From Cristatella mucedo (lineage: Eukaryota; Bryozoa; Phylactolaemata; Cristatellidae), in NCBI GenBank assembly GCA_009760855.2, contig WPIO01000001.1:14789501-14849500 (forward strand): a DNA stretch of 60,000 bases. The letters run 5' to 3'. Positions 41,094 to 51,282 of this stretch are shown here, in pieces. The stretch's first letter is position 1. Every line of letters begins with the position of its first letter. The notes below the pieces were generated by a model. The model was not told the DNA's origin, ran no database searches, and was given only the letters and a program-made list of their open reading frames with translations. The translations under genes were made by a program, and so were the position numbers.

Positions 41094-41589
41094 ACGAGAA
41101 TGGAGGTGAATTCCATGACTGCAGCAAAATTGAATTACCAGCTCGCTTTAGGTAGCTTTGCGACACAACTCAGTGGAAACTGTGCATGTAGGGTGGCACA
41201 TCGACTTATGCGACTGCAAGAATTTAAGCTTGCACTAAGAGAATACCACAGACTTACTGGTGCTATGCTTGACGTCCCGGTGAGACTTGTGCAGCTACTT
41301 CTGTACCTGCTGATCTTCCTGCCTGTGTAATAAAGCGCTTGCAGTTAGCGAAAAGCTCGCTTGGCTTGTCACAGTTACTTAGGCTTATCTGGCAGCTAAG
41401 CTTGTCTGTCGCGACGTTAAAACCCACCTATTTCTCACAGCCTTTGCCCAGTCCGAGGAAATCAATCATTATGCATTGTGAAATGGTGCATGGTAGGGTT
41501 GACAAATAAACACATTCTTTTCACCATAAGTGCCGAGTGAGAGATCTGCTACCTTTTCTTTGATCATTGTGCTGACACAAGGCTAGATA

Positions 41590-42050
41590 TGGCTTGGCTC
41601 CATACCTGGGCGAACGGTTTCACCATTTTTAGCCTTCACGTGCCCTAAGGTCCTCAGTGGACAATAAATTAGCTGTTCCATTCATCTGCTTAAAGACCGT
41701 TGGCGACAGAAGCCTTTGCTCTGCAGGTTCTATACTGTGGAACTCACTTCCACAGCTCGTATGAAACGATAGCTACTCTCCTGCTGCCGACTATGGCACA
41801 TCCATTCCAGCCTTCCTGAGCTGTTACTTCCATGCTACTCGAACGTCTTCGACTCTGCTCCTGACTTGACTATGCTTCTCAGTTTCGCTTTGCTTCACGA
41901 AATGAAGTCTGTTGGCTGCCGTATGTGTACCGAAAGCTCTTTAGACTTTGAAAGAGCTACAGAGGACTCTCAAGCATAATACCTACTGAGTCCTTGCGTC
42001 TTTATATATGGCGCTACAGACGGATGGCACCCATTCTTCCTATTTGCTAC
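41590..42050 (+). mobile_element. LINE 3' fragment (CR1/L2-like)
   Basis: This is a diverged copy of the same C-terminal segment and 3' end as at 33.1-34.1 kb, recognisable by TGGACAATAAATTAGCTGTT and the shared TGTACCGAAAGC stretch. Confidence 0.6.
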
Positions 42051-42924
42051 CCCCTTTTTTCTTCGTATGTTTGAGGAAGTTCGAACGAGCTGTGTACCTC
42101 TGGCCAAAAGCTGCCTACCGAAGGGTGGTGGTCAATTGTTTGATAACTGCTGCATGAGCGCTAATGGACTGAAACTAGTTTTATAAGTTGGAAATGCCGT
42201 GGTGTAGAAGGCCGTACATAAACTATACGTCCACCTTTGACTTCGCCTTGCGTTTATGATTGCATTATACCTTTCATGTCCACTCCCCCAGCGTCCTCAT
42301 TGCACTGCCTTCAACTGCTCCAATTGCAGTTACGAATAATACTTATCTACTGCATAGTTCGTGACGAGTGTATGGGCATAGATGCATGTCTATAGGTTGA
42401 GACTGTTAGCATATGTAAAGTACCTAGAAACAGATTTACTTCTCTAAGGACACTAAATAAATGTGTTATTACTATTCTTACTATTATTTCTTACTACCTA
42501 TCCTGGCTATATGGAAATTTTGAGGATCTTTTCTGCGATCTCTCTCGATAGTGGGTAAAGTGAAAAAGTACAGGTCAGCTTATTCAACAGCTTCATTTAT
42601 ATAGCGGCAGAAGAGCCGTAACTGGCACCAGACCCACTTGCAGTGGACGTCGTGGTGGCCATCACTCCCAATTGCCATGGGCAATAAATGAGCGGTAAAT
42701 GTACCGTCACAGGGCAGCGACGTTGCTAGTTCCAACTCAGAACAGTTCGAAGTTTGTAACAACAGCATCGTAAGCTCGGATAGCTCAAAGTTAGTTCAAA
42801 CTCAGACAAATATGTTTTATGTTAATTGGTTTCGCATAGCCAATTAGAGGCTCTTCCACTTCCTGTATTTCTATTTCGCTAGCTACAATTCCTAATCATT
42901 CGGGTTAGTTAATGAACCTGGAGC

Positions 42925-43063
42925 CTGGCTGATCCAGTTGTTAAGGTGCTCGCCCCGACCCAGGGTCTAGCTGAGTTCGTGGGCTCGAGCCCCGAGGCAT
43001 ATGTGAAGCGCCTGAATAGAGATTAAGTTCTCTTAGGGCGTTATGCAAATTAATTATATATTG

Positions 43064-43066
<3 letters not shown>
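42925..43066 (+). mobile_element. tRNA-derived SINE (family A)
   Basis: It has TTAAGGTGCTCGCCCCGACC and GGGCTCGAGCCCCGAGG as A- and B-box regions, then AGAGATTAAGTTCTCTTAGG and an AT-rich end that runs into an (AT)n microsatellite. Confidence 0.78.

Positions 43067-43100
<34 letters not shown>
43064..43100 (+). repeat. (AT)n microsatellite
   Basis: An uninterrupted TA run directly after the SINE at 42925-43066. Confidence 0.9.
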
Positions 43101-43106
<6 letters not shown>

Positions 43107-44332
43107 TACCATTGCAGCCACGCAGCCTCGCATGCTTGTGCCCTTCGACATAAAACTGACAAACTCGAGAAAACCTACAGTGACTCGACTCCCAACGATT
43201 GCCAGTCTAAACAGCAGAATCCAGGGTCACCGCGGCTGCATGAGCATAATTTTCGGACGAATAACACAAGCCTCTTGTTTGCTGTTCGTAACGATTTTCT
43301 TCAAGAAATATTGGCTGCTGTCAACAGCTATCATGAATACAATTTCAGCACTGCCCGTAGCAATTAGTTGTCATCTCCAAAGCATCCTAGATCTCAGGTA
43401 GTTTTGCGCTCCCGAGCTGGGGCATAATTGGCTGGCCTGCAGGCGAAGCTCGCGAACGTCGGCCACTGTGTTTCTTGAATCTGTATAGCTTCCAAAGAAG
43501 TTTTACTTGCCTTCAACATAATTTACTTAGTATCGCAATGTTTGGCGCCTGGTTATAACACTTGTCTGCAAAAGTGTAAGCACGATCTAAATTAGATTAA
43601 CTACCATCAATCAGCTATATACATTGCAGTAGCGTCTCGTATTTTCTGACTACATCTTTTTATCACTTATAACTGCGAACCACAAAATGTAGATCTTTAG
43701 GGGTATTTTTCGAACCGATACTATGCCATGACAGTTGGTACTGAAAGCTGCTATTCCTTTCCGACTGATTGTTTGACTGTTGGTTTGATTTGGTCTTTCA
43801 CTAGAGCGGCACCCTATTTTCCTAACATGCTTTTTATCAAGCAAGGAATTCAAGCTCGTGTTCAAGTAGCATTCACCGTAGGGTGAGAGGTTATCAACGA
43901 CTGCTTATGTAAAAAAGCGGCTGCTAGTGATGTAAGTACCAGGTTTTTAAGGCTGCACTGCACTGTGTGAGGGAGTTGTGCAGTTGCAGCTCGTGGATCT
44001 TCGATGGGGTATGGATGCATAGAGCGGCAATTTGGTTATAATAAAAATTCATGCTTAATACAGCACCTCAATTCAGAGCTAAACCTCTTTCTAAAACCTG
44101 TAACGCAGGCTGGACATTCAGTGCCTGTATATCAACCGATTGGTGATAGTAACATGTGTAATGCTTACCAACGACGAAAACGGGGTGCATTTTATGGGAA
44201 GAGTTTTATTTTAGCTTCGTTTCATACTTCAAAGTCACATGAGTGGGTCGTACGAGGAAAAGTCTCTGGAGGAAATATTTCGGACCCACTTTTAGGTTCC
44301 GTCTTCCTCTGGCTCCAGCCTGCCTATCAGAG

Positions 44333-44369
44333 CCATGCTAGGCAGCGTACCACACGCTGCCTAGCATGG
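44333..44369. repeat. Perfect 16-bp inverted repeat with 5-bp loop
   Basis: The arms at 44333-44348 and 44354-44369 are perfect reverse complements around ACCAC. The left arm and loop are normal LINE family 2 sequence; the right arm replaces what the other copies have there. Confidence 0.85.
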
Positions 44370-44510
44370 TTAGGTCCAGCGGTTAAAGATGCTCGCCCCT
44401 ATAAAGGTCTGGCTAAGGTCGTGGGCTCGAGCCCCGGGGTACATGTGAAGCGCCTGAATAAAAATTAAGTTCTCTTGGGGCGCTGTACAAATGACATTTT
44501 TTTATTATTT
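44370..44510 (+). mobile_element. tRNA-derived SINE (family A), nested in a LINE
   Basis: It has the same head (GGGCTCGAGCCCCGGGG) and tail (AAATTAAGTTCTCTTGGGGC) as the other copies. It splits the LINE family 2 copy at 44270-44860 and sits directly beside a 16-bp palindrome. Confidence 0.78.
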
Positions 44511-45433
44511 ATTTTCTGACTCAAATCGCCTAGCTCTGCCCTGAACTAACCTCAAATCCTTGTTAGACCGAGTCTTTAGTTGCTCCTAAAGCCTGTTCGT
44601 CACTCGCGACTAATATCGCGACGCCGGCTAACTTGACATTTAAAAAAGAAAATAACGCACATGTTTCTCACAGCATTTAGTGGGTCCTTGCGATTTGTCC
44701 TTTGTGTACTTATGCCTGCTGACATTATGCATGCTACCACTAACCGTTTGATCATGCCTCCTTTACAGCATATGTAAAGTGCCTAGAAAGAGATCAAGCT
44801 CTCTGAGGACGCAATGCTAGTGTAGTATTTAAATTACCATTATTTTTATTACTATTATTATATAGGAAAGCTAAAGGAAGGGAGTGACGGGACCTGGAGG
44901 ACCAAGAGAGGCTTGGTATAGACTGCCAATAATGCGAACGGCTTTCGGCGAAATCGTATTATCTGCACTGGTGTACTGTATGTATGTATGTATGCTAGTA
45001 TGTATGTACCCCGTCCGTACCAACTAATTATTATTAAGGTATACGCACTATCGACTGTTTTCATGATCTGCTATTAAACCTACTTACGTGCGTTGGAACT
45101 GTTACTGTGGCTCACTAGCCGTATTTGTATGCTAGGAATTAAAGAAATCCAAAGCAATCCATTTTAATTAAGCGAAAATCGACTGGAAATCGGTAGCGAG
45201 AAGCTCTACTTCGAGTGAATATTTTATTTCGAGGTCCAAAGACGCCGACAACTACCGAAATCCACCGTAAGTCGCTTAAATCTGCCGAAAATCAGCCAGA
45301 ATTTGGCAACGCGAAGCTTAAACTTGGATTGTATACTCCTATCGAATCAATTTCGAATGGCACCCGTATCTGCCTCCGATCTCCTAAGAAAGCGCCTTCA
45401 GTCTATGTTCGTGCATTTCGAAGGTCATCAATA

Positions 45434-47340
45434 TAATGTAATGTAATGTATCTCCGTATATAACTCCACAAAGTCATAAAGACTATGTGGGTGTGACGCA
45501 GGAGAGTTTTGTATTGCGCACTCACAGCCTAAGCGGCTCTCGGTACGCATTCGGTAGCCAACAGGCTTCGTCTCGCGCAACAAAGAGAAAGTGGGAAGCA
45601 TAGCAGAGTCAGGAGAGCAGTTGAGGTAGTGAGAAGCATGAAAGTAGCAGCTCAGGACCGCTGAAAAGGATGGGCCATAGTCGGCAGCAGGAGAGTGGTT
45701 GACTTTGCCTAAAAATTGTGGAAGCGAGTTCCACAGTCTAGGACCTGCAGAGCTAAAGCTTCTGTCGCCAACGGTCTTTAAGCGAAGGAATAGAACAGCT
45801 AATTTATTGTCCACACAGGACTTGAGGGCGCGAACAGGCTGAAACTGATGCAGCAGTTCAGGTAGGTACGAAGGAGCCAAGCTGTGGCGGACCTTGTGGG
45901 TCAGCGTAAGAACTTTGCTCTGTATCCGTTGGTCAACCAGCATCCATCCTAGCTCTTTTAGCAAAGGAGACACGTGGTCAAACCTCTGGGACTTGAAGAC
46001 TAGCCTTGCAGCCATATTCATTGTCAGCTGCAGTGGCCTAGTTGCTTTCTTTGGTAGCCTAGCCAAAAGGGAATTAGAATAATCAAACCGAGACAGAACC
46101 AAAGTGATATCCTATTCCATGGGCTTTAATCACTTTTCCCAGAGGTTGAGTATAAATGGAGAACAGCAAGGGACAGAGTACAGACCCTCGAGGGACTCCA
46201 CAGGTGACCTGTCTCGTGCGTGAGTCCCGACCCCCACACGACACGGATTGAACACGACCAGACAAGTACGATTTAAACCATGCCAGTGCTTCGTCTGCCA
46301 GACCGATCGTTGTTCTCAATCGTTCAAGCAGAACATCGTGATCAATGGTATCGAAGGCAGCAGACAGATCTAGCAGAGCTAGGGCAGTGACATTCCCGTC
46401 ATCGTTGCCACGTTGAATGTCGTTGTAACACGAAGGAGAGCAGTTTCAGTGGAGTGCTGCCTCTTGAACCCCGATTGAAATGTCTCTGACGTTTCATTCT
46501 TTTCAATATGTTCAACCAGCTGCTTAGCCACAATTTTTCAAGACTCTTTGGCAAGAAAGGAAGAAGGAGAACTGGGCGATAGTTTGCAAGGACCTCTGTA
46601 TGTAATCCAGGCTTTTTAAGTATGGGTCAAACAATTGCCGATTTGAAGGACGGGGAGATATTTTCCCAAAGAAGGATTAAAAATCTCGGTTATATCAGTG
46701 CTAAGCTGGTCTGCCAGTGAAGACCACAGAGATAATGGTATAGGGTCTTCAGGGGACGAGCTCTTTTTGCTAGACCTTATTAAGCTAGCCACATCGCATG
46801 CAGAAATCTCGGAAAACCTTTTAAGGAAGGTCATAGGTTGTGATTCTGCAATTGCTTTAGTCGGATGGGACTTTATTCAGACACGAATGTGCACAATTTT
46901 TTCAGTAAAGAAGGCTGAAAACTTTTCGGCTGAGCCGTTAATATCTGGGGAGTCAGGCCTCTCAGCATTGGCCAGTAAATTGTTTACTGTCTTATAAATC
47001 TGATTAGGGTCCGACTGGCAGGAATTCAGCTTTCGAGTGAAAAAAAAGCCCTGGCTTTTTTAAGCTTCTGGGTGTAAACTCGAAGGAAGTCTTTGAAATT
47101 GACTAGATCTGCATCATACCCCGATTTCTTGAAACGACGTTCAAGCCTCAAGCTGACTACTTCAGGCTTCGTGAGGTCTTTGAGATGTCGTAATGCCAGT
47201 CCTACAGATAAAGCACGACTGTATTGATCAAATGAAAGCCAATCGGGCTTAGGGGGATTAGATGACGACGGAAGACATGCCGTAAAAGCCACACTGATGT
47301 GACCCAGAGCTACGATCGCTTGGGTGCTGTCCCAGGGTAG
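45434..47340 (-). mobile_element. CR1/L2-like LINE, 5'-truncated, reverse transcriptase with frameshifts
   Basis: This is the best-preserved retrotransposon in the window. Read on the minus strand it gives RT landmarks in order: KKSSSPEDPIPLSLW (about 46.8 kb), FQSGFKRQHSTETALLRV and LLDLSAAFDTIDHD (about 46.4-46.5 kb), ALAWFKSYLSGRVQS and GVPRGSVLCPLLF (about 46.2 kb), and the C-terminal LARLPKKATRPLQL and GPRLWNSLP (46.1-45.7 kb). At least one single-base deletion, just before the AAFDTIDHD part, breaks the frame. The 3' end is a short ATGTA repeat at about 45434. The copy is inactive. Confidence 0.8.
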
Positions 47341-47804
47341 TAGGGCAAGGCAGTCGTCATGCTGTAACTATGTATGGCGATAGAGAGTTCCCAAACAGAA
47401 ACCGAATGCCGGGTATCGTTGGCCCCTTATCTATTATGCAGCACCAGTCGCCGAGATACTTGAATTTGATACTGCATTTTCTAGGTCGGCTATCGTCAAC
47501 GGAATTCAGGCAGTACGTGCCTCACTGGTCATCCTCCATGCGACAGTGTCGATCCTATTGGCTTCAAGGGATCACTTTGTCACAGTGTCTTTGCTAGGTT
47601 TTCAAATAGAATAAGCAGCTATAGCTCTTAAACCGGTCATTGGGGTATTTAAAAGTGATGGCGAGCCAGTCGACGTAGTAGGTTGGCCTGTTTGAGTGGC
47701 TCGGGCTGTACAAAGAGTGTGGGAAATGGCACTGCATGCCGCCGGGGAGGGACAGATGGTTAAAAACTACTAACTTGATCTACATGGTCAGTATAATGAA
47801 AATA

Positions 47805-47880
47805 CTAGCTGATTTACAGCCTCTTTTTGCATAGAGGCAGAAGAGCCTTAAATGCTATCACCACTGCTTCACAAGCTCTT
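47805..47880 (-). mobile_element. SINE family B fragment
   Basis: Carries only the body segment (ACAGCCTCTTTTTGCATAG ... AGAAGAGCCTTAAATG). A similar scrap is at 42575-42625. Confidence 0.5.
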
Positions 47881-48101
47881 ACACCGGGCATCGATTGACA
47901 GCAGATGTGATGCAGCCTTCATAAGCCTGAAGTTGCAGGCACCTGCACATTTCTAGGATGCAGCAGTTGATTTTATGCCTTCTGGCTAGTAGTAGAGATT
48001 CGGTAGTTGTGTGTGCTAAATGTGCTCTTAGCTTACTGGTGTGATTTGTCCAGATCAATAGAAAATGTCGCTTAGGGCTGAATTTAGTCTAGCCTCTGGC
48101 T

Positions 48102-48288
48102 CAGCGGTTCTCAACCTGTGGGTCGTGACCCTTTTGGGGGTCGAACGACCCTTTCACAGGGATCGCCTAAGACCGTCGGAAAACACGCATTTCCACATTT
48201 TGCACACGATAAATTTATGGTTGGGGTTCACCACAACATGATGAACGGTATTAAAGGGTCGTGGCATTAGGAAGGTTGAGAACCACTG
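48102..48288 (+). mobile_element. SPIN-like hAT MITE, 187 bp, with 8-bp target duplication
   Basis: The ends are inverted repeats: CAGCGGTTCTCAACCTGTGG at the left and GGTTGAGAACCACTG at the right. The flanks are CTCTGGCT and CTCTAGCT, an 8-bp duplication with one mismatch and a CTAG-like core, as hAT elements make. The ends and the interior (GGGGGTCGAACGACCC, GGGTCG near the right end) agree with my memory of the non-autonomous SPIN ('space invader') elements. There is no coding capacity. The strand is arbitrary. Confidence 0.8.
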
Positions 48289-51282
48289 CTCTAGCTGCCA
48301 GTGCCCGATGCAAAGGAGCCCAAAGGTCCCATGTCTGACCCTGAAGTAATGTACCAATCGTGGAAATGCAGCTAGCTGGGTGTGGAGCATGCCTGTACTG
48401 GACTAGGAAGTTGATCCGGTTGCATTAGTCCCGGCCCATCCTTGATGGATGGTTTTTGGTTGAACACAAATGAGGCGTGAGCCGGCTCCAGCTTTCACCT
48501 TGCGTTACAGGAGGCTTGATTAACGGGCACGGCAGGCAGAGACGTGTGAGTTATGCTGCTGTGAGTATAGGTAGAACCTCTGAGTACACGTTGCTCTTAG
48601 TCAGTGCTCTTCACGCTCATCAGGTACAGTGTACGGTGGTCTGATTATTTTTCGCTTGATAGTCAGTCTATTGCACGAACCGATCGCTGCAATGAGTGTA
48701 GCCCGCGATTGCACTGCGACCTACGCTGAACGATGAACGATACTTGCCAGGGGCGCTCCCAGCTCAGGAGCTGCTCTCCCGCCTTCATCCTTCCTCCTTT
48801 CCTTCCCGTGGCCCACCCACCGTCCCCATTATCAGATTGTTCTTGGGGTGAGGAAGGCCAGCGTTTCTCGAAACAAAGTTGCAAACGGTCGTAAGATACT
48901 TGTAGTATTGCATTGTGGTGTGGCAAATGGCTTGAAGTATTCTCTATGGTTGGGTTTTTTCCTACGCCGCTTGCTTTGCTCGCCGTTCGCTCAACCTCAA
49001 CTCACCGTTCCAGCGAGCGAAGCACCTTTTAAGTTGCTTTTCCCCCCTCTGCAAAAGTAGACGACACAAGTTGCCTTGCCACGAAGAAGTCCAAAACAAA
49101 GGAAAGATGGTCAACTATAAGTCATAGCTTTGTATCTATCTTGCTGCCGAAGCAAGCTAAGCTGCTACGCTGCAACATTTATACCTTTGATTTGGCTTAA
49201 ATTCACTTACCTTGCAAGTTTTTAAAGAGAGCACTGAATAGCATATCAGTGATCAGTGTTCACGTAAGAAAGCTCAGACATAACTCGGCTTCTTACATCT
49301 GCTTCTGCAGCAGGCTGCCTGTCCATGAGTACCCTGCACTTAGGTGCTCTGGAGATAATAGCCAATTCGCTAGGTAAGATGCTTGCCTTTAACGACTAGG
49401 GTCGAGGGCTCGAGCCCTTTGCCATATGTAGAGCACAAGGATCTAGATTAAGTTTTCTTATGGTGCGGTACGAATTAACTATTATTATTATTAAAAAGCT
49501 AATACTCCGTTCTGATATAGCCAAGTATTACATCGCCAGGAACATATGATTTTTATATGGTTGTCTGATTTAAAGGCAACAATTACCATCTGAATAGAAA
49601 GCGATTTCCTCCGAGGAAGCAGCCATCTATCTTGTGCCCACCATTGTTAAAATTAGTACAAGAGTAAGGGGAGATGATAAAAACAAAGAGAAATCTTAGG
49701 AAATTCAGGCTAGGCTAAAAAATTAAGGCACCGTGCAACTTCTTGTCAAGCTGTGTGCTATCAAGTAGGGTCATATCTTCAGTTTATAAAATATCCACCG
49801 AAGGAAGTCTAACAAAATTATGCATGTTGCTCACCACAGCATGTCCCATAAAGTAAAAAAGAGACAGGCTAACACAGACCGGCCACACAGCTCATTATGT
49901 AGTTGGCCTCCAGCGGTGAGCGCTTTCTGCCAATCGGTCTGTCAGTCGGCTGAATCGGTGTGAGGTAAGCAGCATAAAGAATATATAAAGTTTTACTAAT
50001 GCGCAGATGCTCTTTTCTTCTTAGAGAAACAGTCGCCGGTTGGCATTCCCGGCTGTTCGCGAGTAAGTCAACCAGTGACGTGCTTACATTTCATCCGTGT
50101 CTTGATCCATACCGGTGTGGCTTGTTCACACTGTCCTTGAGTGCTTAGGGCAGCAGTCACCGACAAGCTTAGGCTGCTCACGAGTAAGCGATTCAATAAT
50201 GTACTTACACTCCATTCGTGCCTTGACCTATTACCAGTTTGGCCTGCTCGCTGCTCATTATAATCTAGCTCACAGTACTTGCACCCTATCAACCAGCAGC
50301 AGTAACCACATGCATGCCATATATCGCACCCAGCAAAAACGAAAGCGTTATGCCTAGAAGGCTTAGGCGGCCTATGCTCGGGTGCTTTGCTCTGCCTGAC
50401 CTCTCCTTCCCCCCCCCCTATTGCCAGCTGCAATGCAGTGCGATGTGGTCTCTACGGTGAGACAGGTTGACACAGGCTTCTCTCTCTCTACCTCCAGTAC
50501 ATGTCTCCCAACAGGGCCACGGAATCTCGAACATACTGTGTGCACGCATTTCTCAGTCTGTAACTCTACAAAGCCACAATATGCAGGAGAGTTTTCTGTG
50601 CGCAAAGCGACTTCCAGTATGCACAGGGGAGCCAACAGACTTCATCTTACATGGCCTGTGTATGACTGTGCTATGCCTAGAGGCAAAACATGACACAATT
50701 CGCGATGCAGCAAAGCTGCTGAGGCGAAACCATTAAAAATAACTACCATGCTTAATGTGTTAGGGCAATGACAGAAGTTCTCACATAACACTGGGCTAGC
50801 GCTAATACTAATTTGCTGAAGAGGGCTTACGAAGGAATACCTGCTACCGACAAAAAGGTAAGTAAGAACAAACACTTGCAACACGCAAGTGACTCATTTA
50901 TTACTCATTCTCAACAAAAGTGGCATGCTTGACGATATTGCACACCATTAAATAGATGCACATTAAATGTGTGCCTGCCTCATGAAACTCAGGCTCTATT
51001 AACATGACAAACTAGAAACAAGCTTTGCAAACGTTATGAATATGTACATATGTTGGTTTGGGATAGACCGATGACAGAGCACTGTCTGTTCGGCTTGATG
51101 CAATAAATACATGACACAATAAGGCTGCATCAGAACTACAGACCACTGTCAGATTGTGAGACGACTGCATTCAATAGAAATGAAGCAATGAGCTGTTGCA
51201 GAGATCAAACTATCCCAGGATAACAACAGGGGAGAGGAATAGCATTCCTATATAAGAAAGCATCAAAGTGCAGAGGCAAGTA
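48289..51282. other. Spacer between the SPIN-like element and the RhoGEF gene
   Basis: It contains one SINE (49.36 kb) and a decayed LINE 3' end (about 50.56-50.66 kb, minus). An AATAAA on the minus strand at 50897-50902 could be the RhoGEF polyadenylation signal. The rest is unexplained. Confidence 0.45.
49355..49495 (+). mobile_element. tRNA-derived SINE (family A), diverged
   Basis: TAGGTAAGATGCTTGCC and GAGGGCTCGAGCCCTTTG are the two box regions. The tail is AGATTAAGTTTTCTTATGG followed by ATT repeats. Confidence 0.7.

Larger units (their letters stand above)
44270..44860 (+). mobile_element. LINE family 2, plus copy, interrupted by a SINE
   Basis: The 5' part ends near GGCAGCGTACCAC and resumes at TTCTGACTCAAATCGCC after a SINE insertion (about 44370-44510). 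The 3' UTR ends in ATT/TTA repeats at about 44840-44860. Confidence 0.65.

Noticed and set aside
43102-43401. 99-codon plus-strand open frame
   Set aside because: No recognised family, no splice context, and it starts inside an (AT)n tail beside a SINE.
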